DNA of 64,000 bases from Oscillospiraceae bacterium Marseille-Q3528 (lineage in GTDB: Bacteria; Bacillota; Clostridia; Lachnospirales; Lachnospiraceae), in NCBI GenBank assembly GCA_018223385.1, contig JAGTTR010000002.1, positions 1-64,000 of the forward strand. The letters run 5' to 3'. A model generated the notes under the pieces. It worked only from the letters and a program-made list of their open reading frames with translations. It did not search any database and was not told the DNA's origin. Both the position numbers and the translations under genes were made by a program. This document shows positions 28,313 through 37,597 of this stretch, one piece after another (position 1 is the stretch's first letter; each line of letters begins with the position of its first letter).

Positions 28313-28341
28313 GGGACGGAAAGGAAGCTCCTTTTCGTCCC
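28313..28341 (+). terminator. Attenuator-like hairpin between livJ and livH
   Basis: GGGACGGAAAGGA pairs with TCCTTTTCGTCCC (13 bp, one G-U, 3-base loop). The following tract TCTTCCTTG is only partly T-rich, so partial termination or 3'-end protection of livJ mRNA is likelier than full termination. Confidence 0.65.
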
Positions 28342-28379
28342 TCTTCCTTGATTCTGGCGAGTATCTTCTGAGGGGGATT

Positions 28380-28428
28380 CTCTCCTTTATCGTATAACAC
28401 CGGCGCGTCGCCGCGCTGTGAAGGAGAG
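28380..28428 (+). promoter_or_regulatory. Hairpin sequestering the livH Shine-Dalgarno site
   Basis: CTCTCCTT (28380-28387) is exactly complementary to AAGGAGAG (28421-28428), the livH ribosome-binding site. A GGCG-cgt-CGCC hairpin lies between them. This could limit LivHMGF translation relative to LivJ. Confidence 0.5.
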
Positions 28429-28440
28429 TGAGACATTCAT

Positions 28441-29319
28441 ATGAAAAACTTATTGGAACAGTTAATCAACGGGTTGAGTACAGGCAGTATTTATGCACTG
28501 ATCGCTCTCGGTTATACGATGGTATACGGTATTGCGAAGATGATCAACTTTGCACATGGAGATATTATTATGGTTGGCGCCTATGCACTGTATGTCGCGG
28601 TGCTGACCCTGCATGTCCCGGTGATCCCGGCGGTCCTGATCACCATTGCCGTGTGTGCGGTACTGGGCATTACGGTGGAAAAGGTTGCCTACAAGCCGCT
28701 TCGGAAAGCGCCGCCGCTGGCCGTGCTCATCACCGCCATCGGTGTGAGCTATCTTTTACAGAATCTGGCGCTTCTGATCTTCAATGCAACGCCGATTCCT
28801 TTCCAGTCTGTCATCAAAGTGCCATCGGTGAAGATCGGCGGTCTGACGATCTCCGGTATCACCCTGGTGACTATGGCCATCATGCTCATTTCCATGATTC
28901 TGCTGACATTATTTATCAATAAGACAAAAGCGGGCAGTGCCATGCGTGCGGTATCGGAGGACAAGGGCGCTGCGGAGCTGATGGGAATCAACGTGAACCA
29001 GACGATCTCCATGACATTTGCCATTGGTTCTGCGCTGGCAGCGGTGGCAGGTATTCTCTATATCTGTCAGTATCAGTCGCTGCGGCCCACACTGGGAGCT
29101 CTTCCGGGTATCAAGGCATTCGTTGCGGCGGTACTGGGCGGCATCGGCAGTGTGCCGGGCGCCATGCTGGGCGGCATCCTCCTGGGGGTGATCGAGAGTC
29201 TTGGCAAAGCATACATATCCACAGAGCTCTCCGATGCGATCGTGTTCGGTGTCCTCGTTGTGGTATTGCTGGTGAAGCCTTCGGGACTTCTCGGCAAGCG
29301 CAAAAAAGTGAAAGTGTAG
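28441..29319 (+). CDS. livH: Branched-chain amino acid ABC transporter permease LivH
   Basis: 292 aa, about eight membrane helices. The family pattern NGLSTGSIYALIALGYTMVYGIAKMIN appears in the first 35 residues (quoted in part: STGSIYALIALGYTMVYGI), and GIKAFVAAVLGGIGSVPGAM near the end faces the ATPase. Pairs with LivM. Confidence 0.93.
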   Translation: MKNLLEQLINGLSTGSIYALIALGYTMVYGIAKMINFAHGDIIMVGAYALYVAVLTLHVPVIPAVLITIAVCAVLGITVEKVAYKPLRKAPPLAVLITAIGVSYLLQNLALLIFNATPIPFQSVIKVPSVKIGGLTISGITLVTMAIMLISMILLTLFINKTKAGSAMRAVSEDKGAAELMGINVNQTISMTFAIGSALAAVAGILYICQYQSLRPTLGALPGIKAFVAAVLGGIGSVPGAMLGGILLGVIESLGKAYISTELSDAIVFGVLVVVLLVKPSGLLGKRKKVKV

Positions 29320-29328
29320 GTGTTGAAA

Positions 29329-30282
29329 ATGAAGGTCAATAAGAAGATAATAGGAAGAATCCTGGCAGTTGTCCTCGCCTACGCGCTGATCACTTTTCTG
29401 ATCAAAGGCGGTGTGCTGAACCGTCAGTATACATCCCTGATCGTGCCCATCGGCGTCAACATTATGCTGGCTGTGTCTCTGAATCTGGTCACAGGCTTCC
29501 TGGGAGAGCTTTCCCTGGGACATGCGGGCTTTATGTCGCTGGGCGCCTATGCAGGTGCGTTATTTACGTTGAACACAGACATGGGAGATCTTCCTTCCAT
29601 CATTGCGGCAATGCTCATCGGCGGTGTCGTTGCAGCGATCTTCGGTTTCCTCATCGGGGTACCGGTGCTTCGTCTGCAGGGAGACTATCTGGCCATCGTG
29701 ACGCTGGCATTTGGTGAGATCATCAAATCTGTCCTGAACAGTATGACGTTCACCAACGGTCCCAAGGGCCTTTCCAAGATCCCGCTGATTTCCAACTATC
29801 AGCATTATACGCTGGTATTTATCGTGACAGTGATCACGATCCTTGTGATTTCGAATATTGTGGACAGCCGCCATGGCCGTGCCGTATGCTCTGTCCGTGA
29901 CAACTACATCGCGGCAGAATCCATCGGCGTTCATGTGAGCCGCTTCAAGATCATGGCATTTGTGGTCTCTGCATTTTTCGCAGGCGTGGCCGGTGTCCTT
30001 TATGCACATAACGTTGGTATCATCAAGCCCACCACCTTCGACTACAACAAATCTATCGAGATTCTTGTTATCGTCGTCCTGGGCGGCATGGGCAGCATCC
30101 GCGGTTCCATCATTGCAGCAGTTGTCCTGACGATTCTGCCGGAGATGCTGCGCGGCGCCGATAACCTTCGTATGCTTCTGTACTCCATCGTCCTGATCGC
30201 GATGATGCTCTTTAACCAGTCCGGGTTTAAGGAGCGCCTGCTGGAGAGATTTTCCGGCAATAAAGAGAAGGCGGGTGAGTAG
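29329..30282 (+). CDS. livM: Branched-chain amino acid ABC transporter permease LivM
   Basis: 317 aa, about nine membrane helices. Signatures are NLVTGFLGELSLGHAGFMSL, GDYLAIVTLAFGEI and the loop EILVIVVLGGMGSIRGSI that contacts the ATPase. ATG 29329 is likelier than GTG 29320, since TAGGTG at 29317-29322 would then act as the ribosome-binding site. Begins within 10 bases of the livH stop. Confidence 0.92.
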   Translation: MKVNKKIIGRILAVVLAYALITFLIKGGVLNRQYTSLIVPIGVNIMLAVSLNLVTGFLGELSLGHAGFMSLGAYAGALFTLNTDMGDLPSIIAAMLIGGVVAAIFGFLIGVPVLRLQGDYLAIVTLAFGEIIKSVLNSMTFTNGPKGLSKIPLISNYQHYTLVFIVTVITILVISNIVDSRHGRAVCSVRDNYIAAESIGVHVSRFKIMAFVVSAFFAGVAGVLYAHNVGIIKPTTFDYNKSIEILVIVVLGGMGSIRGSIIAAVVLTILPEMLRGADNLRMLLYSIVLIAMMLFNQSGFKERLLERFSGNKEKAGE

Positions 30283-30284
30283 GC

Positions 30285-31049
30285 ATGGAATTGTTGAGTG
30301 TAAAAAATTTAAGTATTTCCTTCGGTGGTCTGAAGGCCGTCGATAATTTTAATATTTCCATTGAGAAAGGTCAGCTGTATGGCCTCATCGGCCCCAACGG
30401 CGCCGGCAAAACGACGGTGTTCAACCTGCTGACCGGTGTGTATCAGCCGGATTCCGGCTCCATTGTCCTGGATGGGGAGAACCTGGTGGGCAAGGCACCG
30501 GCAGATATCTGCAAGAGCGGTGTTGCCAGAACCTTCCAGAACATCCGTCTGTTTTCCAGGCTTTCTGTGCTGGATAATGTCAAATCGGCCCTTTACAATG
30601 ACAAGGAGATGTCCTATTCCCTGGCGGCCAGCATTTTCCGGCTTCCTTCCTATTATAAGAAGGAAAAGCTCATGAACGGGAAAGCCATGGAGATCCTGCA
30701 GGTATTCGGGCTGGAGGGCTATGCGGACACATCTGCATCCAACCTTCCCTACGGAAAACAGCGGGAGCTGGAGATCGCCAGAGCACTGGCCACAGAGCCT
30801 AAGCTGTTGCTGCTGGATGAGCCTGCTGCCGGTATGAACCCCAATGAGACCGCTGATCTGATGAAAACCATTCAGCTGATCCGGGATAAATTTGAGATTA
30901 CGATTCTTTTGATTGAGCATGATATGAAACTGGTGTCCGGTATCTGTGAGCGTCTGACCGTGCTGAACTTCGGTACAGAGCTGGCGTCCGGGGAGACCTC
31001 GGTGGTTCTCAATGATCCGAGAGTCATCACCGCATATCTGGGAGAGTAG
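30285..31049 (+). CDS. livG: Branched-chain amino acid ABC transporter ATPase LivG
   Basis: 254 aa. Walker A GPNGAGKTTVFN, a LivG-type signature LPYGKQRELEIARAL in place of LSGGQ, Walker B LLLLDEPAAGMNP and switch His IEHDM. It drives import with LivF on the inner side of the membrane. Follows livM by 2 bases. Confidence 0.94.
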   Translation: MELLSVKNLSISFGGLKAVDNFNISIEKGQLYGLIGPNGAGKTTVFNLLTGVYQPDSGSIVLDGENLVGKAPADICKSGVARTFQNIRLFSRLSVLDNVKSALYNDKEMSYSLAASIFRLPSYYKKEKLMNGKAMEILQVFGLEGYADTSASNLPYGKQRELEIARALATEPKLLLLDEPAAGMNPNETADLMKTIQLIRDKFEITILLIEHDMKLVSGICERLTVLNFGTELASGETSVVLNDPRVITAYLGE

Positions 31050-31061
31050 GAGGCAGCTGGT

Positions 31062-31772
31062 ATGGCAATGTTGAAAGTGACAGATCTGGAAGTGTGTTAC
31101 GGCGTGATCCGTGCCATCAAGGGAATTTCCTTTGAGGTAAATAAGGGAGAAGTCGTTGCACTGATCGGTGCCAATGGTGCCGGAAAGACAACGACCCTTC
31201 ATACCATCACGGGCCTGATCGCACCGAAAGCCGGAAAGATCGAGTTTGAAGGAAAAGATATCACCCGGATGCCGGGACATAAGATCGTATCTCTCGGTAT
31301 GGCCCATGTGCCGGAGGGCAGAAGAGTGTTCGCAGACCTGACGGTACTGGAGAACCTGAAGCTGGGTGCCTATACGAGAAAAGACAAGAACGAGATCGCA
31401 GAGACACTGAAAAAGGTGTACGAGCGGTTCCCGCGTCTGGAGGAGCGGAAAGGCCAGCTGGCCGGTACACTGTCCGGCGGCGAGCAGCAGATGCTTGCCA
31501 TGGGAAGAGCGCTCATGTCTCATCCGGACATCATCCTCATGGATGAGCCGTCCATGGGACTTTCTCCCATCTATGTGAATGAGATTTTTGATATCATCCA
31601 GAGCATCAGCGCTTCGGGAACGACCGTACTGCTGGTGGAGCAGAATGCGAAGAAGGCACTGTCCATCGCAGACCGTGCGTACGTGCTGGAGACGGGAACG
31701 ATCTCCCTGGAAGGCAAAGCGGATGTGCTCATGAACGATGAGTCTGTGAAAAAGGCATATCTGGGAGAGTAG
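31062..31772 (+). CDS. livF: Branched-chain amino acid ABC transporter ATPase LivF
   Basis: 236 aa. Walker A GANGAGKTTTLH, signature TLSGGEQQMLAMGRAL, Walker B IILMDEPSMGLSP and VEQNAKKAL. VPEGRRVFADLTVLENL is characteristic of LivF. Last gene of the liv operon, with a terminator 33 bases on. Confidence 0.95.
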   Translation: MAMLKVTDLEVCYGVIRAIKGISFEVNKGEVVALIGANGAGKTTTLHTITGLIAPKAGKIEFEGKDITRMPGHKIVSLGMAHVPEGRRVFADLTVLENLKLGAYTRKDKNEIAETLKKVYERFPRLEERKGQLAGTLSGGEQQMLAMGRALMSHPDIILMDEPSMGLSPIYVNEIFDIIQSISASGTTVLLVEQNAKKALSIADRAYVLETGTISLEGKADVLMNDESVKKAYLGE

Positions 31773-31804
31773 GATTTCCGATCAAAAAACATATGTATAC
31801 AGAG

Positions 31805-31860
31805 AATGGTTATCGTCCAGGGCAGCGGCAAAAGGCTGGAAGGGATGGTAACCATTTTAT
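31805..31860 (+). terminator. Terminator after livF
   Basis: AATGGTTATCGTCC pairs with GGATGGTAACCATT (14 bp, two G-U); the loop has a smaller CAGC/GCTG hairpin, and TTTTAT follows. It overlaps the last codon of the convergent minus-strand hydrolase gene. Confidence 0.75.
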
Positions 31861-32624
31861 ATTGTCTGCAAAAAATGTCGGATCACCCGCAGATAAAAGG
31901 ATTTGTGTACAAACATGGATGTGTGTGTGCCGCCTTTGACCAGGAGCAGCTGTGCCCGCGGAATCTGCCGTGCCATGTACCGGGAATGAGAAACCTTCAC
32001 AAGATCCCGGGTTCCGGCAATGAGAAGTACCGGTGCCTGGATGGCCTGCAGCTGTTCTTCTGTGATCTGCGGGGAATGGCAGAGGAGCGCGGTAAGCTGC
32101 TGCCGGTGCCGGAAGAAGTTGCCCGGAAAAGGCCGATGAAAAATGGGTAAGCTTTGATTTGCCGCCGCCCGGCAAATGCGGTATTTGGCCCGGAAGAACA
32201 GGCGAACGGGAAGCAGCAGCCCATCCGGGGCACTGTTCCCGCTGACTGCAATGACGGCGATCGTCCGTGACGGGAAAAGGGAGGCGAATTCCAGAGCGAT
32301 ATTGGCGCCGTCACTGAACCCCAGAAGGATGCAGGCATCTATATGCAGGCTGTCCAGAAGGGCGGCAGCATCCCTGGCCATATCTGCGGTGGTAAATTCT
32401 TTCCGGGCGCAGAAGGGTTTGATCTGTGAATGGCCGTGGGCACGGCTGTCCATCAGGACCACCCGATATTTGCGGGACAGCTGTTTCTCGTAATAAGAAA
32501 AGACCAGATGGGTCTGTGCATTGCCATGCAGCATAAGGATCGGCGTGCCGTGCCCGCTTTCTTTGTAATAGATCCATGCCTCCGGCGTGTCTGCCACGCC
32601 TTTTCTGCTTGTCACTTTTTCCAT
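31857..32624 (-). CDS. Alpha/beta-fold hydrolase
   Basis: 255 aa, soluble. Oxyanion region LMLHGNAQTH, nucleophile elbow LLGFSDGANIA (GxSxG), acid in LIAGTRDLVK and His in GGTHTSMF complete a catalytic triad. Substrate unknown. Its start overlaps the end of the MprF-like gene by 13 bases, so the two are one minus-strand operon. Confidence 0.82.
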   Translation of the reverse strand: MEKVTSRKGVADTPEAWIYYKESGHGTPILMLHGNAQTHLVFSYYEKQLSRKYRVVLMDSRAHGHSQIKPFCARKEFTTADMARDAAALLDSLHIDACILLGFSDGANIALEFASLFPSRTIAVIAVSGNSAPDGLLLPVRLFFRAKYRICRAAANQSLPIFHRPFPGNFFRHRQQLTALLCHSPQITEEQLQAIQAPVLLIAGTRDLVKVSHSRYMARQIPRAQLLLVKGGTHTSMFVHKSFYLRVIRHFLQTI

Positions 32625-34330
32625 CTCTGCAGCTCCCCTTTGAAAAATGATACGATGTAGCCGCGAATGCCGTGAGGGTTCTGGATTTCAACAGTAGCGT
32701 AAAACATGCCGGGCGTGGGATATTTGGGCAGGTAAGCGTAATAGGAAGGCACCCACTGTGTGGGGCTGTATTTTTCCTTCGCCCGGTAAAGATCCCGGAA
32801 TCCATAGCAGGCGTTCAGATGGTCATAGACGAACTGGAGCAGGCGCTCCACGGGATTCTTACTCCGGGCATCCAGACCGGCCAGCGGTGCCACGCCAAGG
32901 CTGCCGTAACCGACCCCTTCTGCTTTGAATACCTGAAAGGCCTCGTAGATGATCGTTTCCATCACGCCGCTGGGGGCGTCTTTGCCGTGTCTCGTCACAT
33001 CCGCCATGTAGCCGTTTTTGCCAAGAAACGGGACAAAAACGATAAAAGCCACCATCTTCCCGTCGGCATTGCATGCGTAGAAGTACCGTTTATCCATGGG
33101 ATTGTCAAGGCCGACGGTTCCCATGGTAAATTGCAGAAGGCCGCTCTTTTTCTCTGACAGCCATTCCGCTGTGATCCGGTTAAATTCCTGTTCCAGAGCG
33201 GTGTCCCGTTTTTCCAGTACCCGATATTCGTGGACGGTGACACCGGCTTTGGTTGCATGATTGATGTTCATCCGCATCTTGGCCCCTTTTTTGCCGCTGA
33301 TCTCATAATCTGCTAGGGAAAAACGGGCTTCTTCTCCGCTTTTGACAAAACCAAAGCCCTGCTTTTCATATTCGGCAAGGAAATGATCGGTCAGGCCGAG
33401 AAAGAACAGATTGTGGGCACTGTTCTGGCAAAATTCCCGGAATTCCGTCAGAAGTGCCGGAAAATCTTCCTCTCTGCACACGGGATCTCCGTTTACGATA
33501 ATGGTATTGCCCACGGTTCCATAAGGGATGACGCCATCCACACTGCGCCCGAAATACAGACATTTGTCATCTTCCAGCGTCAGATAGGAACAGGGATTCT
33601 GGCTGTACAGATTCAGCAGTGTTCTGGCATGCTGGAGTTCCTGCACCCCATGGGCCTGTTTCTGCAGCCAGGGACGCAGGGCACAGACGATGGCGGCAAG
33701 AATGCAGATCCAGCTGAACCAGAACAGAACCAGCTGGGCGCTGTGCTGACCGGTTGCCGGGGATGGCAGATCCCACATGCCGAAGATCATGCCGATTCCC
33801 TGTCCGAAGCTGTCCGTCAGGGAGACGGATGCATTGCCGGAGGCAGCAAGGCGCATATAATGCCAGGTGATCCCCACATTGCCAAGAACACCGGCCACAG
33901 CCAGGAGAACAAACAGAAATGTCTGTCTGCGGTTGCCCCGTCCGGCAGGGCAGCAGAAATCTTTGCGCAGAGCAAAAAACAAAAGAAACAGGAGCAGGTC
34001 AAAGATCATCAGGCCATTGTGCAGCGGGTGGCCCATGCCGACAAGGCCGCGCAGAAAATTCAGGACAAAAATTCCCATGGCAAGAAACCAGGCATTGCGT
34101 TTCCGTTTCCATAACTGGACGGAAAGAAAAAACAGAATCATGGAAAAGGCACGCTGTACCATCCGCCCCATTTCAATGGAAGCCTGCATATGCTGAGAAA
34201 GCCTGGATAACGGGAAAAAGGTAAGCACAAAAAGGAACAGGGAAAAGACGGCCAGAAGGAGAATGGCGGTGTTTTCTGTCCGGATACGGAACCGGCGATA
34301 TTTTTCCTGATTGATATGTGATTGGGTCAT
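32612..34330 (-). CDS. Membrane protein with MprF-type (DUF2156) aminoacyl-transferase domain
   Basis: 572 aa. About seven N-terminal membrane helices (residues about 20-250) precede a soluble domain (about 275-570) like the lysyl/alanyl-phosphatidylglycerol synthase C-terminus, with KMRMNINHATKAG, GLLQFTMGTVGLDNP and AYLPKYPTPGMFY. MprF proteins transfer amino acids from tRNA to lipids and lower sensitivity to cationic peptides; this one has a shorter membrane part than full MprF. ATG 34330 is chosen: GGAGG lies 7 bases before it on this strand. The longer open frame upstream only mirrors the MATE gene. Confidence 0.8.
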   Translation of the reverse strand: MTQSHINQEKYRRFRIRTENTAILLLAVFSLFLFVLTFFPLSRLSQHMQASIEMGRMVQRAFSMILFFLSVQLWKRKRNAWFLAMGIFVLNFLRGLVGMGHPLHNGLMIFDLLLFLLFFALRKDFCCPAGRGNRRQTFLFVLLAVAGVLGNVGITWHYMRLAASGNASVSLTDSFGQGIGMIFGMWDLPSPATGQHSAQLVLFWFSWICILAAIVCALRPWLQKQAHGVQELQHARTLLNLYSQNPCSYLTLEDDKCLYFGRSVDGVIPYGTVGNTIIVNGDPVCREEDFPALLTEFREFCQNSAHNLFFLGLTDHFLAEYEKQGFGFVKSGEEARFSLADYEISGKKGAKMRMNINHATKAGVTVHEYRVLEKRDTALEQEFNRITAEWLSEKKSGLLQFTMGTVGLDNPMDKRYFYACNADGKMVAFIVFVPFLGKNGYMADVTRHGKDAPSGVMETIIYEAFQVFKAEGVGYGSLGVAPLAGLDARSKNPVERLLQFVYDHLNACYGFRDLYRAKEKYSPTQWVPSYYAYLPKYPTPGMFYATVEIQNPHGIRGYIVSFFKGELQRWKK

Positions 34331-34388
34331 AGTCATTCCTCCGGAAGAGAAAAATCCTGCAGGGCAGGTTCTCATTTTTTTCACACAA

Positions 34389-34417
34389 AGTGTAGTCTTT
34401 TCCATGAAAAAAATCAA
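34389..34417 (-). promoter_or_regulatory. Promoter of the MprF-like/hydrolase operon
   Basis: Read on the minus strand: TTGATT (34417-34412), 17 bases and TACACT (34394-34389). It lies in the divergent gap with the MATE gene. Confidence 0.65.
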
Positions 34418-34489
34418 TAGCGGAAAACGCCATAAAAGTGAAATTTGTGTTAAAATAAAAGGAATCATGGAAAGAGGGGAAGAATCCAT

Positions 34490-35860
34490 TTGAAGAACAA
34501 TAAATACGAGATTGATATGTGCAGCGGCACCATTATGGACAAGCTGGTTTCCTTTGCGCTGCCGCTGATGCTGTCCGGTATTCTGCAGCTCATGTTCAAT
34601 GCCGTGGACATCATTGTGGTGGGACGGTTCAGCGGCAGCGGGGCACTGGCGGCAGTGGGATCCACCACCGCGCTGATCAACGTGTTCACCAATCTGTTCA
34701 TCGGCATTTCTCTGGGGGCCAATGTGCTGGCTGCCCGGTATTATGCGGCAGGCAAGGCCAGAGAAATGTCGGAGACGGTACATACCGCCATCGCCATGGC
34801 GCTGGTCAGCGGTATCGTCATGGCCGTTGTGGGAGTGGTGTTTGCAAGAGGCGCGCTGGAGCTGATGGGAACGCCGGAGGACGTCATCGGCAAATCTGCC
34901 CTGTATATGCGCATTTATTTCTGCGGCATGCCGTTTTTCATGCTGTACAACTATGGCGCAGCCATCCTGCGGGCAGTGGGAGATACGAAGCGGCCGCTGT
35001 TTTTCCTCGTCATCTCCGGTGTGGTCAATGCGGCATTGAATGTATTTCTGGTGGTCGCCTTTCAGCTGGATGTGGCGGGGGTCGGCATTGCCACCGTCAT
35101 TTCTCAGGCCATTTCCTGCGTGCTGGTGCTTTCCTGCCTGTACCGGACGGACAGCAGCTATCAGCTGCGGGTTTCCAGACTGCGTATCCAGTGGTGCTAT
35201 CTGAAACGGATCTTTGAGGTGGGGGTGCCCGCCGGGATCCAGAGCACCGTCATCAACCTGTCCAATGTGCTGCTCCAGTCGTCGGTAAACTCCTTCGGCT
35301 CCATTGCCATGGCGGGCTATACGGCAGCCAACAACATTTTCGGCTTCCTGTACGTTTCCGTGAATTCCTTCACCCAGGCGTGCATGAGCTTCACCAGCCA
35401 GAACTATGGCGTGAAAAAATTCAAGCGCATGGATCGGGTGCTCATCGACTGCATCATCCTTTCCGTCGCAGTCACCCTCGTTCTGGGCGGCAGCGTCTAT
35501 CTGCTGGGGCCGAAGATCCTGCGCATTTACAGCACCCAGGAGGACGTCATTGCCTGCGGCATGGAGGTCCTGACCTACACCACCTTTTCCTATTTCCTGT
35601 GTGGCCTCATGGATCTCTTCCCCGGGGCGCTGCGGGGCATGGGATATTCCGCTGTGCCCATGGTGCTCTCCATCATCGGTACGGTGGGCGTGCGCATCCT
35701 CTGGATCTATGGCCTGTTTCCCGCGCACCAGACACTGGCGTTTCTGTTCGTGTCCTATCCGGCGTCCTGGATCGCCACCATTGTCATGCAGGTCATCTGC
35801 TTCTGGTTCGTTAGGAGGAGAGTGTATCGGATGGAGGCTGATGGAGGAAACAACTATTAG
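34490..35860 (+). CDS. MATE family efflux transporter
   Basis: 456 aa, twelve membrane helices in two homologous halves. The first half has LPLMLSGILQLMFNAVDIIV and GALAAVGSTTALINVF; the second GVPAGIQSTVINLSNVLLQS. MATE proteins export drugs or metabolites against Na+ or H+. The start is TTG 34490, with AGAGGGGA about 10 bases before it. It is the last gene before the AT-rich block. Confidence 0.9.
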   Translation: MKNNKYEIDMCSGTIMDKLVSFALPLMLSGILQLMFNAVDIIVVGRFSGSGALAAVGSTTALINVFTNLFIGISLGANVLAARYYAAGKAREMSETVHTAIAMALVSGIVMAVVGVVFARGALELMGTPEDVIGKSALYMRIYFCGMPFFMLYNYGAAILRAVGDTKRPLFFLVISGVVNAALNVFLVVAFQLDVAGVGIATVISQAISCVLVLSCLYRTDSSYQLRVSRLRIQWCYLKRIFEVGVPAGIQSTVINLSNVLLQSSVNSFGSIAMAGYTAANNIFGFLYVSVNSFTQACMSFTSQNYGVKKFKRMDRVLIDCIILSVAVTLVLGGSVYLLGPKILRIYSTQEDVIACGMEVLTYTTFSYFLCGLMDLFPGALRGMGYSAVPMVLSIIGTVGVRILWIYGLFPAHQTLAFLFVSYPASWIATIVMQVICFWFVRRRVYRMEADGGNNY

Positions 35861-36028
35861 AAACTTTCAAATAGTTCAAACAGAAGGCTCTTGCCAGGTT
35901 AGTTGAGAAATGATTCATTACAATCTACAAATCGGGGGGAAACTTTAGTTTTAATGTTATCCAACCGGAAATTGGATGATGGGAATAGTATTTGTAATGA
36001 TATACAAAAAATAATGGAGGAAGAAAGA

Positions 36029-37597
36029 ATGGTGGATACCAAAAAAGAACAGGAGCGGGATGAACTGCATCGTGCCATATGGGCGATCGCAGATGAATTG
36101 CGTGGAGCGGTAGATGGCTGGGACTTCAAAAATTATGTTTTGGGTACGATGTTTTATCGTTATATTTCTGAAAACCTGTGTAATTACATAAACAGTGGGG
36201 AGATTAATGCAGGCAATACCGATTTTAACTTTGCAGGAATGCCGGATGAAGATGCGGAAGAAGCAAGAGCGGGGTTGGTAGAAGAAAAAGGATTTTTTAT
36301 CCTTCCAAGTGAACTTTTCTGCAATGTCCGTGCCAATGCCGCGAATGATGAAAACTTAAATGAAACACTGGAACGTGTATTCCGTCACATCGAGGAATCT
36401 GCAAAGGGCAGCGAAGCGGAGAATGATTTTGCAGGTTTGTTTGATGACTATGATGTAAACAGCAATAAACTGGGTGCTACAGTTGCAAAGCGCAATGAGA
36501 AACTTGTAAAACTGCTGAATGGCGTAGGAGAAATGAATCTTGGGGATGTAAAAGATCATTCCATAGATGCCTTTGGTGATGCGTATGAGTATCTTATGAC
36601 GATGTATGCGTAAAATGCAGGAAAATCTGGGGGAGAATTCTTTACCCCTGCAGATGTGTCTGAACTGCTCACGCGACTTGGAACTGTTGGGAAAACAGAA
36701 ATCAATAAAGTATACGATCCGGCATGTGGTTCAGGTTCGCTGCTTTTGAAAGCTGAGAAAATTTTGGGGAAAGATGCTATTCGAAATGGATTTTACGGGC
36801 AGGAGATCAACATCACAACTTATAACCTGTGTCGGATTAATATGTTCCTGCATGATATAGGATTTAACAAATTTAATATTGCCTGCGAAGATACGTTACT
36901 CAGTCCGCAGCACTGGGACGATGAGCCGTTTGAGCTGATTGTGTCTAATCCACCATATTCTATCAAATGGGCGGGAGACGAAAATCCACTGCTCATCAAT
37001 GACCCGCGTTTTTCTCCCGCAGGAGTTCTTGCTCCGAAGAGTAAAGCAGATATGGCGTTTATCATGCATAGCCTGTCCTGGCTTGCGTCTAATGGAACGG
37101 CTGCCATTGTATGTTTCCCGGGAATCATGTACCGTGGCGGTGCAGAGCAGAAAATCCGTAAATATCTGGTGGACAATAACTATGTGGACTGTATTATTCA
37201 GTTGCCGAGTAATCTGTTCTTTGGCACTTCCATTGCAACCTGTATTATGGTAATGAAAAAGAACAAGACAGATAATAAAACGTTGTTTATTGATGCTACA
37301 GGCGAGTGCGTGAAGGTTACCAACAATAATAAGCTGACGCCGGAGAATATAGAGCGGATTGTGGACGTATTTACAAAGAGGGAAGAAATCAAGCATTTTG
37401 CACATCTGGCAAATTATGAGGAAGTGTCTGAAAATGATTACAATTTGTCCGTGTCTACCTATGTGGAAGCCGAAGATACCAGAGAGAAAATTGATATTGT
37501 AAAGCTGAACGCGGAAATCAAAGAGATTGTTGCTCGTGAACAGATACTCCGTGATGAGATTGATAAAATCATCGCAGAAATTGAGGGAGATTCATGA
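36029..37597 (+). pseudogene. hsdM: Type I restriction-modification methylase subunit HsdM, interrupted by a stop codon
   Basis: The gene reads as 523 codons in one frame except for TAA at 36611-36613 (codon 195). The upstream part has the HsdM N-terminal helical domain (AIWAIADELRGAVDGWDFKN); the downstream part begins [15 protein letters not shown], then motif [11 protein letters not shown] and motif IV SNPPYS of N6-adenine methylases. A TCA to TAA change would explain it; no frameshift is needed. GGAGG at 36016-36020 fixes the start. No hsdS or hsdR lies nearby. Base use is more AT-rich than the flanks, suggesting transfer. Confidence 0.85.
37551..37585 (+). repeat. 35-bp direct repeat, left copy (hsdM 3' end)
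   Basis: This stretch encodes the last part of HsdM ([11 protein letters not shown]) and recurs at 38683-38717 with three differences, flanking the DUF1016 gene. Confidence 0.85.

Noticed and set aside
34331..35728. Long upstream extension of the MprF-like frame on the minus strand
   Set aside because: It lies opposite the MATE gene; the start at 34330 has a proper ribosome site and protein-like sequence begins only there.
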